Under the pieces are notes generated by a model. It was not told the origin of the DNA, ran no database searches, and saw only the letters and a list, made by a program, of their open reading frames with translations. Positions 1 to 6,991 of a DNA stretch of 38,081 bases are shown piece by piece. Source of the stretch: Clostridia bacterium (lineage in GTDB: Bacteria; Bacillota; Clostridia; Oscillospirales; Acutalibacteraceae). The stretch is from assembly GCA_900768075.1 (NCBI GenBank), contig CAAGBN010000019.1:1-38081 (forward strand), in the 5' to 3' direction. The position numbers were made by a program, and so were the translations under genes. Numbering within the stretch: the stretch's first letter is position 1; every line of letters starts with the position of its first letter.

Positions 1-162
1 ATTGTTGTATCAAAGCCAACCTACATTGACGGTGTTAGACATCAAAACATTGATATATACTATAAAGGTGTTGGTATTATCAAATTCTTCTCGCCTGAAG
101 AAATGGAAGCTCTTTATCAAAAGCACATTAACAAAAAACTAGCCAAAGAAAAAACGGCATAG
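1..162 (+). CDS. C-terminal end of a large serine recombinase (partial)
   Basis: The gene enters the window in frame from base 1 and stops at TAG 160-162, leaving 53 codons. The visible tail has VSKPTYIDGVRHQNIDIYY, then a VGIIKFF strand and a charged helix ending KEKTA. The pattern DG-RHQ-IDIYY resembles the DUF4368-type C-terminal region of large serine recombinases of conjugative and mobilizable elements in Clostridia. These enzymes cut and rejoin DNA at att sites through an N-terminal serine that lies outside the window. Such genes usually sit at the very edge of the element they move, so the neighbouring DNA may contain an attachment site. The family call rests on a short fragment compared from memory. 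Confidence 0.6.
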   Translation: MVVSKPTYIDGVRHQNIDIYYKGVGIIKFFSPEEMEALYQKHINKKLAKEKTA

Positions 163-209
163 CATAAGCTACACCGTGAAAAATTAATATTTTTACTACA
201 GAAGCCACC

Positions 210-244
210 TTGGGGTACCAACTTCCTTATGAAGGGTACCCCAA
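210..244. repeat. Long inverted repeat beside the recombinase gene
   Basis: TTGGGGTACC (210-219) is perfectly repeated in inverse at 235-244. Inside, CTTC (222-225) pairs with GAAG (231-234), leaving a five-base loop. No uninterrupted T-run follows directly on either strand, so it is a poor intrinsic terminator. It lies between the recombinase stop and the convergent phosphoesterase stop. It could be part of an attachment or recombinase-binding site, or simply a shared 3'-end hairpin. Confidence 0.55.
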
Positions 245-267
245 AAGGGAGACTTTTATTTTTAATT

Positions 268-1722
268 TCAGCTACCTATAAGTCCTTGCTTGAGCGAGAC
301 TTCAAAGCCATGCTCCTTATAGCGGTTATACATATCAGCGTTGTTTATTACATTTACAATACGGGAAACGAAATATGTAAACCATCGTCTTATAAAATTA
401 CCTTTTTTATATTCGTGACCGCCGTCATCGGTGGTCTTATTTATTTTAAGAGAGTATATTGCTTTGTCATTGTCGGCAGTGTAGGACTTCATAGTGAGAG
501 TTTTACCGCTGAAATCAAGAAGAGTATAGATAGAGTCTTCGCCCTCAAGATAAGTAAAGGCTGTATTTTCACCTGCGGGCGGTACGGTACCCTCATCAGT
601 GAGTAAGGGAGCAAAGTTGTTGACTGAACCGCTTGAGAGATAAACAGTACCTGTCGGGTCTGTAACCTCGGCTTTATCCTTGAGAAGCTCGACGGATTTG
701 TTCTTATAAATTACATCTGAAACACTGTAGTAGTGGCTGTGACCGTAAAGGCAAAGGTCAATACCGTAACGGTCAAAAAGAGGTGTCCAAAGGAATCTGA
801 GAAGCTTATTTTCAGTGTAGAGCCACTCTTCTCTGCCACCGAACATATCGTGATGCATGGTTGCGATTATCCAAACAGCATCTTCATTAGCCTTGACAGC
901 CTCTTTGGTGAATTTGTAGTGACCTCTCATAGATGTGTTACAGGAGTCATACATAAGAAAGAGAACATCACCGTAACGCACCCAATAGTCAGAGCCGATG
1001 TAAGATTTGAAGGTCATATCAGCTTCGTTAGGCAGGAAAGTATAATACTTGTAGCCCACGCTTTTTCTGTCGTGATTGCCTATGGCAGGGGCAAAGGGTA
1101 TGGTTTTCATCTGTTCAGGTGAGCTGAGCGCTATGAATTCTTCTGTAAGACCCTCAGAAGCCTGATCACCACCTGAGATTATAATGTCAAGATTGTCTCC
1201 GTTTTTCTCAGCGGTGCTTGCAGCTGCCTTGAGAGTTTCATTATAAATGTATGAACGCTCTGCAAGAGAGTTTTCATTGTCTACTTCAATAGCCATATGA
1301 ATATCGGAGACGTACATAGCTGTGACTCTGTCGGTGCTTTCCACGGTGAAAGAATATTTCTTGCTCACAAATTCACCGCTATAGCAGATGTAGCTGTAGT
1401 CACCTGCTGTAAGGTCAGTGATAACTGCACCTAAACGGTATGTGCCGTTGGGTACAGCAGTTGCAGTGGCGGTAAAGGTTTTAGTTTCATCTTCGGTGAT
1501 GAGCTCTACATAGCCCTCGTCAGCAGTGCTGTACCAGGCGATGTATCTTTCGCTTTCATCACTGCCGGGGAACATTGTAACAGCAGGAGCGATATTGTTG
1601 TCGTAGTCTGCCCATTTCTTTTCCCAGGCCTTGCTGATATCACCTGCAAAGGCGCTTGAAAGGGTTGAAAAAACTATAAGCAGGCAAAGAATAAGGATAA
1701 GTGATTTCTTCATATGTTTCAT
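268..1722 (-). CDS. Secreted calcineurin-like metallophosphoesterase
   Basis: The product has 484 residues. It starts with a signal peptide (basic MKHMKKS, hydrophobic core to about residue 25, cleavage near AFA-G). Residues about 45-130 look like the beta-rich fibronectin-type N-domain of purple-acid-phosphatase-like enzymes. The catalytic domain shows the full metal-binding set: SDIH (D140, H142), GGDQ (D186), GNHD (N216, H217), MHHD (H290/H291) and GHSH (H328, H330). It is probably an exported phosphomonoesterase or phosphodiesterase with two metals; the substrate cannot be read from sequence. The C-terminal 50 residues hold an aromatic amphipathic stretch (RRWFTYFVSRIVNVINN) that may contact the membrane. 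The SD AAGGAGA lies 6-7 nt before the chosen ATG. The gene is monocistronic with its own promoter and converges on the recombinase. Confidence 0.88.
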   Translation of the reverse strand: MKHMKKSLILILCLLIVFSTLSSAFAGDISKAWEKKWADYDNNIAPAVTMFPGSDESERYIAWYSTADEGYVELITEDETKTFTATATAVPNGTYRLGAVITDLTAGDYSYICYSGEFVSKKYSFTVESTDRVTAMYVSDIHMAIEVDNENSLAERSYIYNETLKAAASTAEKNGDNLDIIISGGDQASEGLTEEFIALSSPEQMKTIPFAPAIGNHDRKSVGYKYYTFLPNEADMTFKSYIGSDYWVRYGDVLFLMYDSCNTSMRGHYKFTKEAVKANEDAVWIIATMHHDMFGGREEWLYTENKLLRFLWTPLFDRYGIDLCLYGHSHYYSVSDVIYKNKSVELLKDKAEVTDPTGTVYLSSGSVNNFAPLLTDEGTVPPAGENTAFTYLEGEDSIYTLLDFSGKTLTMKSYTADNDKAIYSLKINKTTDDGGHEYKKGNFIRRWFTYFVSRIVNVINNADMYNRYKEHGFEVSLKQGLIGS

Positions 1723-1765
1723 AACAAATCTCCTTTTTATTCAGTTAGGATTAATCTGCAAGTCA

Positions 1766-1794
1766 ATTATAGCAAATATGGAAAATGTTGTCTA
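1766..1794 (-). promoter_or_regulatory. Promoter of the metallophosphoesterase
   Basis: On the minus strand TAGACA (1789-1794) and TATAAT (1766-1771) are separated by exactly 17 bp. The -10 lies about 45 bp before the start codon. This fits vegetative sigma-A recognition. Confidence 0.7.
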
Positions 1795-1829
1795 TTGTAA
1801 AAATAAAAGTTTACAGAAAGTTTGTGCAG

Positions 1830-1910
1830 GCGGCTCCATTGTCGAACGAGGTTCGACACGTGAGTGCGAAGCACTCACGAAAAGCACCAAAGGTGCTTTT
1901 ATGGAGCCGC
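1830..1910. repeat. R1 junction element, copy a
   Basis: The outer clamp GCGGCTCCAT (1830-1839) pairs with ATGGAGCCGC (1901-1910). Three hairpins fill the inside with no spare bases: TGTCGAAC/GTTCGACA (1840-1858), CGTGAGTGC/GCACTCACG (1859-1879) and AAAAGCACC/GGTGCTTTT (1880-1900). The predicted fold is a four-way junction. The arms differ from those of the other three copies, although arm 2 resembles the GCACTC/GAGTGC arm of the R2 arrays. Confidence 0.85.
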
Positions 1911-2014
1911 ACACTCCACCGCTAACTAAAAATCATCGTCAGCAACATCTCACTCACCCTGAGAAAAGTAATTAAAATATATAAATCAGCGGATATCGAC
2001 TGTCGGATAAAATC

Positions 2015-2074
2015 AATTATGAATGAGGAATTATGAATTATGAATGCAACTGACCTTTTTCGTCAGTAGCAGAC
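2015..2074. repeat. 60-bp direct repeat, copy A
   Basis: It begins AATTATGAATGAGG, continues with repeats of the ATGAATT type, then has a small hairpin AACTGAC…GTCAGT, and ends GCAGAC. It matches copy B at 2466-2524 almost base for base outside the hairpin loop. Confidence 0.85.
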
Positions 2075-2276
2075 TCACCCCATCAAAACCAAAGAAAAGC
2101 ACACACCAGCGACCAACGACTGTCGGGCAGGGAGAGGGTAAAGGTCAGAGACAGCGAAGCGTGAAAGACGATGGGTTCAGCTCCGAGAAAGTGGGGACGA
2201 GCGGCGAGGTTTTGTATAATCTTTCCTTAAAGCAGAAATGAGGGAGAAGCCTATCTGCAAAGCGTAGAGTAGAAAT

Positions 2277-2373
2277 GTAATAATCACCGATAAGTACAAA
2301 TTTGAAAGCCGGTGCAAACTAAAGAAACAGAACAAATAAGAAGTCACTACAAAATTATAGCGGTGATTATTAC
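2277..2373. repeat. 97-bp segment bounded by 13-bp perfect inverted repeats
   Basis: GTAATAATCACCG (2277-2289) is exactly inverted as CGGTGATTATTAC (2361-2373). No reading frame of note lies inside. It could be a very small non-autonomous insertion (MITE-like) or a long-loop RNA hairpin. It lies between the two 60-bp direct repeats. Confidence 0.6.
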
Positions 2374-2465
2374 TTCTTTCGGACTACAGGAGCAAAAGAG
2401 CGTTTTGCATACTTTGTCGCTCAGGACAAAGTATGAGCCCAAGCGGCTTGAGCGGAGACGAGACT

Positions 2466-2524
2466 AATTATGAATGAGGAATTATGAATTATGAATGAAA
2501 CTGACATGCACGTCAGTGGCAGAC
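2466..2524. repeat. 60-bp direct repeat, copy B
   Basis: This is the second copy of the repeat at 2015-2074. The first 32 bases are identical; the hairpin AACTGAC…GTCAGT keeps its stem while the loop changes (CTTTTTC versus ATGCAC). Confidence 0.85.
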
Positions 2525-2536
2525 CCGAAGTCACTG

Positions 2537-2573
2537 CAAAAACAAAAAGCGAGTAAGCTTTCGCCTACTCGCT
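2537..2573 (-). terminator. Intrinsic terminator of the malQ-hydratase operon
   Basis: On the minus strand a 10-bp stem AGCGAGTAGG/CTTACTCGCT (one G-T pair) is followed by CTTTTTGTTTTTG. It lies just downstream of the R3 element that follows the hydratase stop codon. Confidence 0.8.
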
Positions 2574-2580
2574 CTATTAT

Positions 2581-2640
2581 CGCTCGCCGCGGGGCGTAAC
2601 TTTTTGCTAGCGCACAAAAAGTTACCAAAAATGCGCTGAT
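2581..2640 (-). repeat. R3 post-stop element after the hydratase gene
   Basis: Read on the minus strand from just after the TAA: CAGCGCATTTTTGG, then a perfect 11-bp stem GTAACTTTTTG/CAAAAAGTTAC (2615-2625 with 2596-2606), then CGCCCCGCGGCGAGCG. The same order (CGCG-T-run leader, A/T-rich hairpin with a GCG-containing loop, CCCGGCGAGGGC-type tail) follows malQ, obgE and ychF. Confidence 0.75.
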
Positions 2641-2646
2641 TTTTTA

Positions 2647-4923
2647 TTATTTCATCTGTGCCTTATAATAATTCATCAGACAACCCTCAAGAATGATTGT
2701 CTTCTCTTCCTGAGTAAGACCCTTGACATAAAGTGTGATATCTTCAACACTGTCCTTTGTAATAACCTTACCGGGGATAGTCTCTACACCGTTTTTGATA
2801 GCCTCTCTGATACCGGGTACAAATACATAGTCGCCGTCAGCGTAGTTGAACTCTCTTTCTTTATCAAGTGTGAAGGGAAGAATACCCCAGTTGATGCAGT
2901 TTGATCTGTAACGCTTGGTTGCGAACTCATAGCAGATGTTAGCAAAACCGCCAAGCACCTTCTGACAGGATGCTGCCTGCTCTCTTGCTGAGCCGTCACC
3001 GGGACGTCTTGCAAATACACATGAGCCGAACTGTGTTTTCTTTGCTGTTTCTTCGGAATTTGCACATACCTTTGAAAGAATGCCCAGCACCTCTTCTGAT
3101 GAGTTATCAGCTCTTCTCTTTGCTTCTTCAGCAGCAACTGCCTTTGCTCTGGGCACATACTGAGGCTCACGGCGTGAGAGAGCAAACTCTGAAAGACGAA
3201 GAGGATTTGAACGGTATGATGAAGTTTCGCCTGAGGGGATAAGCTCGTCAGTTGTTGTTACATCATCGTGGATAACACAAGCAAGCTTTACAAGGAGGTT
3301 ATCCTCAAGAGCGTACATCTTTGGCCAGTCTGTGATATTGGGACCGAACTTGAGCTCTGCCTCTTCGTCAGCCTTGCCGAAGCCCTGATATACTCTCTTT
3401 TCATATACGCCCTGCTCGAAAGCATAAGTGCTGTCATATTCGGGAATTTCTACATCAGTAGCTGCTGTAAGCACGCCCTTGTTAAGAGCAGTTGCAGCAA
3501 TTGAACGTGAATCCACAAGAGCAACACCTGAAAGCTGACCGTCACCGGGCTTACTGCCTTCTCTGTTGGGGAAGTTACGGGTTGTGTGTCTGATTGAAAG
3601 TCCGTTGTTAGCGGGTACGTCACCTGCGCCGAAGCAGGGACCGCAGAAGCAAGGCTTGAATACTGCGCCTGCTTCAAGAAGCTTACCCTGAACACCGTTT
3701 CTGATAAGTGCAAGGTTAACAGGCACACTTGAGGGATAAACTGAAAGGTTGAAGTAACCGTCGCCTGTGCTCTTGCCGTCAAGAATAGCAGCAGCCTCGC
3801 AGATGTTTTCGAACATACCGCCTGCACAGCCTGCGATTACACCCTGGTCAATCATAATCTTGCCGTCAACAACCTTATCCATAAGCTTGAAGTTCACCTT
3901 GTCGCCGAACTGTGCCTTAGCAGCTTTTTCAACCTCGCGGAGAATTTCGGGATTAGCCTGAAGCTCGTGGATAGTGTAAGCATTTGAGGGGTGGAAGGGA
4001 AGAGCGATCATGCTTTCCATTTTGGCAAGGTCAATTTTAATTGCCATATCGTAATATGCAACCTTTTCGGGTGCAAGCTCTTTATAATCGTCGGGTCTGC
4101 CGTGAGTTGTGTAGAAGTCCTTAACCTTTTCGTCGGTTTCCCAGATAGATGAAAGACAAGCTGTTTCAGTTGTCATAACATCGATACCGATACGGAAGTC
4201 CATGCTTAAATTCTTTACACCGGGGCCTACGAATTCGAGAACCTTATTTGTAACAAGCCCCTCTTTGAATACTGCTCCGCAAAGAGCAATAGCCACGTCG
4301 TGAGGACCGATGCCTCTCTTGGGAGCATTCTCAAGGTAAACGAGTACAACCTGAGGAGGTGTGATATCCCAAGTGTTGCTGAGAAGCTGTTTTACAAGCT
4401 CGGGACCGCCTTCACCGACACCCATAGTACCGAGAGCACCGTAACGTGTATGGCTGTCTGAGCCAAGAAGCATATTACCGCACTTTGACATCATTTCTCT
4501 TGCATACTGATGGATAACTGCCTGATTAGCAGGTACATAGATACCGCCGTATTTTTTAGCAGCTGAAAGTCCGAAAACGTGGTCGTCTTCGTTAATAGTA
4601 CCGCCTACAGCGCAAAGGCTGTTGTGGCAGTTTGTCATAGCATAGGGCAGAGGGAATTTCTTAAGACCACTTGCACGTGCTGTCTGAATGATACCTACAT
4701 AAGTGATATCGTGTGAGATGAGTGAGTCAAACTTGACTCTCATTTTTTCTGCACCGGGAGTGGTGTTGTGTGAATTTAAGATTGAATAGGCAATAGTGCC
4801 GTTTCTGTCATCACGAGCCTCAAGACCCATTGATGAAAGCTTTGCCTTCTGTTCTTCTGCTGTGCCGTCGATAAGCTCTCTGCCACCGACAAGATGCACA
4901 CCGTGGTTGATGATTTCTAACAT
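2647..4923 (-). CDS. Aconitase-family hydratase (YbhJ-like)
   Basis: The product has 758 residues, the length of the AcnA/YbhJ group. The aconitase core is present: TNCHNSL near 97-103, DSHTRYG at 156-162, GCAGG with C366, and CFCGPC with C427 and C430. The last three cysteines are placed like the three [4Fe-4S] ligands of aconitase. The C-terminal swivel domain has the YRSNCINWGILPF stretch where aconitases bind the substrate carboxylate. It should dehydrate and rehydrate a hydroxy-acid in the cytoplasm. True aconitase activity is not certain, because Clostridial members of this branch are often annotated only as hydratases. The SD AAAGGAC supports the ATG. The gene follows malQ across a gap filled by R3 and R2 repeats and shows no promoter of its own. 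Confidence 0.85.
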   Translation of the reverse strand: MLEIINHGVHLVGGRELIDGTAEEQKAKLSSMGLEARDDRNGTIAYSILNSHNTTPGAEKMRVKFDSLISHDITYVGIIQTARASGLKKFPLPYAMTNCHNSLCAVGGTINEDDHVFGLSAAKKYGGIYVPANQAVIHQYAREMMSKCGNMLLGSDSHTRYGALGTMGVGEGGPELVKQLLSNTWDITPPQVVLVYLENAPKRGIGPHDVAIALCGAVFKEGLVTNKVLEFVGPGVKNLSMDFRIGIDVMTTETACLSSIWETDEKVKDFYTTHGRPDDYKELAPEKVAYYDMAIKIDLAKMESMIALPFHPSNAYTIHELQANPEILREVEKAAKAQFGDKVNFKLMDKVVDGKIMIDQGVIAGCAGGMFENICEAAAILDGKSTGDGYFNLSVYPSSVPVNLALIRNGVQGKLLEAGAVFKPCFCGPCFGAGDVPANNGLSIRHTTRNFPNREGSKPGDGQLSGVALVDSRSIAATALNKGVLTAATDVEIPEYDSTYAFEQGVYEKRVYQGFGKADEEAELKFGPNITDWPKMYALEDNLLVKLACVIHDDVTTTDELIPSGETSSYRSNPLRLSEFALSRREPQYVPRAKAVAAEEAKRRADNSSEEVLGILSKVCANSEETAKKTQFGSCVFARRPGDGSAREQAASCQKVLGGFANICYEFATKRYRSNCINWGILPFTLDKEREFNYADGDYVFVPGIREAIKNGVETIPGKVITKDSVEDITLYVKGLTQEEKTIILEGCLMNYYKAQMK

Positions 4924-4957
4924 TTATATCGTCCTTTCGTTTAGGGTATTCCATATT

Positions 4958-5056
4958 CTCGCACTCGAAGAGTGCATATCGAGTTGTGAAACAACATATC
5001 GAATTGCCGTCAGGCAATATATCGAGCTGTCGAAGACAGCATATCGACTGATATCG
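4958..5056 (-). repeat. R2 hairpin array in the hydratase leader
   Basis: Minus strand, 5' to 3': GCTGTC…GACAGC, TTGCC…GGCAA, GTTGT…ACAAC, GCACTC…GAGTGC, each with a 3-4 base loop. The linkers between the arms are CTCGATAT, TTCGATAT and CTCGATAT. On the plus strand the arms lie at 5026-5040, 5004-5017, 4983-4995 and 4961-4975. The last arm ends 37 nt before the hydratase ATG. Arms 1 and 4 match the array before mrnC; arms 2 and 3 differ from it in both stem halves. Confidence 0.88.
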
Positions 5057-5062
5057 TCGCTT

Positions 5063-5154
5063 GCTGCAGGGCATTGCTTTCCCTGACACTAAATGACCCC
5101 TCAGTCACTTCGTGCCAGCTCACCTTAAATGGGGTGCCGAATCAAAATGCGCTG
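5063..5154 (-). repeat. R3 post-stop element after malQ, split by another repeat
   Basis: The malQ TAA runs directly into CAGCGCATTTTGATTC, matching the R3 leader after obgE. Instead of the usual short hairpin, about 50 bp of another sequence follows (GGCACCCCATTTAAGG…GTGACTGAGGGG). This resembles the widespread CTCAGTCAC…AGCTCCCC…GGGGAGCC repeat. R3-like sequence then resumes (GGAAAGCAATGCCCTGC). I read this as one repeat family inserted in another. Confidence 0.6.
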
Positions 5155-6660
5155 TTAGTAATATCTTCTATAAATATGATTTATCTCTCGGTAATAGGCT
5201 TTATCAATGGAGTCAAGTCCTTCTCTGCTCATTCGGAAAGACCAGTTCTTTTCCGATGTACCGGGGATATTCATTCTTGCATCCTTGCCGTAGCCGACCA
5301 TATCCTGAACTGCAATAATTGCCGTGTCGGATGCACTTTTCCATACAGTTTCAATCACCGCTCTGCAAGAGCCGCTGTAAGGTCCGCCGTCACCCCAGTT
5401 GTTACCGCCGAAGCAGCAATAACGAAGAGCATATGCTCTCTCATCGGGTGTAGCATCCCAGAGCCAGCCAAGAATAGTATTATTGTCGTGGGTACCCACA
5501 TAAGCAACTGAATTTTTGGGATAATTATGAGGTAAGTGTGTGCTGTCACCCATAGGGGCAAAGCCGAACTGAATTACTCTCATACCCGGGAAGTCTGTGT
5601 CCTCAAGAAGCTTGATTACATCCTCACCGAAGGTGCCGAGATCTTCTGCAATAATATCTGCCTCGGGGAGAGCGTCTTTTACTGCATCGAAAAGGCTCAT
5701 ACCCGGGCCCTCAAGCCATTCACCTGTTTTTGCAGTCTTGCTTTCGGCAGGTACTGACCAATATGAAGCGAATGCTCTGAAGTGGTCAATTCTTACTCTG
5801 TCATAAAGCTTGAGTGAGCACTCGAGTCGGTGTATCCACCACTTATAGCCTGTATCCTTCATCTTCTTCCAATTGTAAAGTGGATTGCCCCATAACTGGC
5901 CGTCTTCAGAGAAGTAGTCAGGGGGTACGCCTGCAACGTGAGTAGGTGCAAGGCTCTTTTCATTTATCTCAAACAGTGAAATATCGCTCCATACATCAGA
6001 GCTGTCACGGCTGACATAAATGGGCATATCACCTAATATAAAGACATTCTTTGAGTTTGCATATTCTTTAAGACTTCTCCACTGAGTAAAGAAGATATAC
6101 TGAGTGAATACATAAAAGGCAATAGCTTCTTCAAAATTGCCCTTACACTTCTGAGCCTCACTGTAACGGGCGTGTTTTTCTTCCCATTCCCACCAGGGCT
6201 TTTTGTCGTAGAAATCACGAAGAGCCATAAAGTAGGCATAGTCCTCAGCCCAGGTATTCTGCTCACGGAAAATTCTGACAAGAGCAGCTGAGTCGCTGTC
6301 GATATTGTTAAAGGCTTTCTTTAAAAGAGCCATTCTTGTTTTATATGCGAAATCGTAATCGGTGCAGTAGATACTGCCGTCATACTCACATTCTTTGATG
6401 TCAGCCTGTGTTACAAAGCCTTTTTCAAAAAGTGTGTAAGGGTCGATAAGTGCGATGTTTCCTGCAAAGGCACTGTATGAGCAATAGGGTGAGCCACCCG
6501 CATCAGTGGGATTAAGGGGCAGCACCTGCCAATAGCGGAAATTCATCTCACAAAGTTGGTCTACAAATCTGCGGGCATCTTCACCCATAACACCAATGCC
6601 GTATTTACCGGGAAGGGAGGTTATGTGCATCAGGACACCTGCTCTGCGATAGGTTTTCAT
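5155..6660 (-). CDS. malQ: 4-alpha-glucanotransferase (amylomaltase, GH77)
   Basis: The product has 501 residues, the usual length of compact bacterial MalQ. It begins with the family signature RRAGVLMHITSLPGKYGIG and has the PLNPT/GSPYCSYSAFAGN substrate loop at 48-69. Catalytic residues are visible: the nucleophile D292 in RIDHFRAF, the acid/base E339 in AEDLG and D392 in GTHDNNT. It transfers maltosyl and longer glucan units between alpha-1,4-glucans in the cytoplasm, feeding glycogen or maltodextrin breakdown. SD CAGGAG lies about 10 nt before the ATG. It is the first gene of a minus-strand operon with the hydratase. Confidence 0.97.
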   Translation of the reverse strand: MKTYRRAGVLMHITSLPGKYGIGVMGEDARRFVDQLCEMNFRYWQVLPLNPTDAGGSPYCSYSAFAGNIALIDPYTLFEKGFVTQADIKECEYDGSIYCTDYDFAYKTRMALLKKAFNNIDSDSAALVRIFREQNTWAEDYAYFMALRDFYDKKPWWEWEEKHARYSEAQKCKGNFEEAIAFYVFTQYIFFTQWRSLKEYANSKNVFILGDMPIYVSRDSSDVWSDISLFEINEKSLAPTHVAGVPPDYFSEDGQLWGNPLYNWKKMKDTGYKWWIHRLECSLKLYDRVRIDHFRAFASYWSVPAESKTAKTGEWLEGPGMSLFDAVKDALPEADIIAEDLGTFGEDVIKLLEDTDFPGMRVIQFGFAPMGDSTHLPHNYPKNSVAYVGTHDNNTILGWLWDATPDERAYALRYCCFGGNNWGDGGPYSGSCRAVIETVWKSASDTAIIAVQDMVGYGKDARMNIPGTSEKNWSFRMSREGLDSIDKAYYREINHIYRRYY

Positions 6661-6696
6661 TTCCGGGGTACTCCTGTATTTTATAAATAATTATAT

Positions 6697-6725
6697 ATTA
6701 TACAATTAAATGTGAAGAGTTGCAA
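6697..6725 (-). promoter_or_regulatory. malQ promoter
   Basis: On the minus strand TTGCAA (6720-6725) and TATAAT (6697-6702) are 17 bp apart. The -10 is about 36 bp before the malQ start. Confidence 0.75.
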
Positions 6726-6808
6726 TAGTTTAAAGCGAAAAATTTTGCATAACTGCTGACGGTAAGCAGGTAATAATTGTGTTTTTGGTCAGTGCAGGCG
6801 GGGAGTAT

Positions 6809-6885
6809 GGCGGCTCCATGCCCGAACTGCGTTCGGGCGGGCGACTTCGTCGCCCCAAATCGCTTCGCGATTTGATGGAGCCGCC
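6809..6885. repeat. R1 junction element, copy b
   Basis: Clamp GGCGGCTCCAT (6809-6819) pairs with ATGGAGCCGCC (6875-6885). The arms abut with no unpaired base: GCCCGAAC/GTTCGGGC (6820-6838), GGGCGAC/GTCGCCC (6839-6855) and CAAATCGC/GCGATTTG (6856-6874). Weaker pairing continues outside the clamp (GGTCAGTGCA near 6788 with TGCAGTGACC near 6897). The rest of the 331-bp gap between malQ and the MATE gene holds only their two promoters. Confidence 0.88.
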
Positions 6886-6922
6886 TCCCACCTCTTGCAG
6901 TGACCTTATCATTTTGCTGTAA

Positions 6923-6951
6923 TTGACAAATACAGCATTCCTTGATATAAT
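6923..6951 (+). promoter_or_regulatory. MATE gene promoter, exact consensus
   Basis: TTGACA (6923-6928), 17-bp spacer, TATAAT (6946-6951). Both hexamers match the sigma-A consensus perfectly. The -10 is 40 bp before the ATG. Confidence 0.85.
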
Positions 6952-6991
6952 TTTCGGCAGATTCAGACTATAAAGAAAAGGAGAGACTTCA

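Larger units (their letters stand above)
1723..2646. other. 0.9 kb gene-free stretch filled with repeats
   Basis: I see no credible gene here; the open frames are short, lack SD sequences and run through repeats. It holds, in order: the promoter above, an R1 junction element, two 60-bp direct repeats 451 bp apart, a 97-bp segment with inverted ends between them, the hydratase terminator and an R3 element at the hydratase 3' end. A short sequence at 1988-2003 (GATATCGACTGTCGG) resembles a decayed R2 linker and arm. Repeat density this high, a few hundred bases from a recombinase gene, suggests a landing zone for small mobile sequences. Confidence 0.7.

Noticed and set aside
210..244. The inverted repeat after the recombinase as a terminator
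   Set aside because: Neither side is followed by a continuous T-run close to the stem, so I list it as an inverted repeat of unknown role.
733..1122. Plus-strand reading frame inside the metallophosphoesterase gene
   Set aside because: It is fully antisense to a gene with intact catalytic motifs and has no SD or recognisable domain.
2044..2241. A 65-codon reading frame in the repeat zone
   Set aside because: It begins inside a direct repeat, has no SD, and its composition (basic, Ser/Thr/Gln-rich) looks like translated non-coding DNA.
4958..5056. A CRISPR array at the R2 hairpin chains
   Set aside because: The repeated units are only 7-9 bp linkers, the segments between them are palindromes of 13-15 bp rather than unique spacers, and there are no cas genes.
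5098..5511. Plus-strand frames covering the malQ 3' end
   Set aside because: They oppose malQ, whose catalytic motifs and length are complete, and they run into repeat sequence.
6809..6885. R1 elements as tRNA or tRNA-like genes because of the cloverleaf shape
   Set aside because: There is no acceptor CCA region, no T-loop or D-loop consensus and no anticodon-sized loop; the loops have three bases and the arms vary freely.
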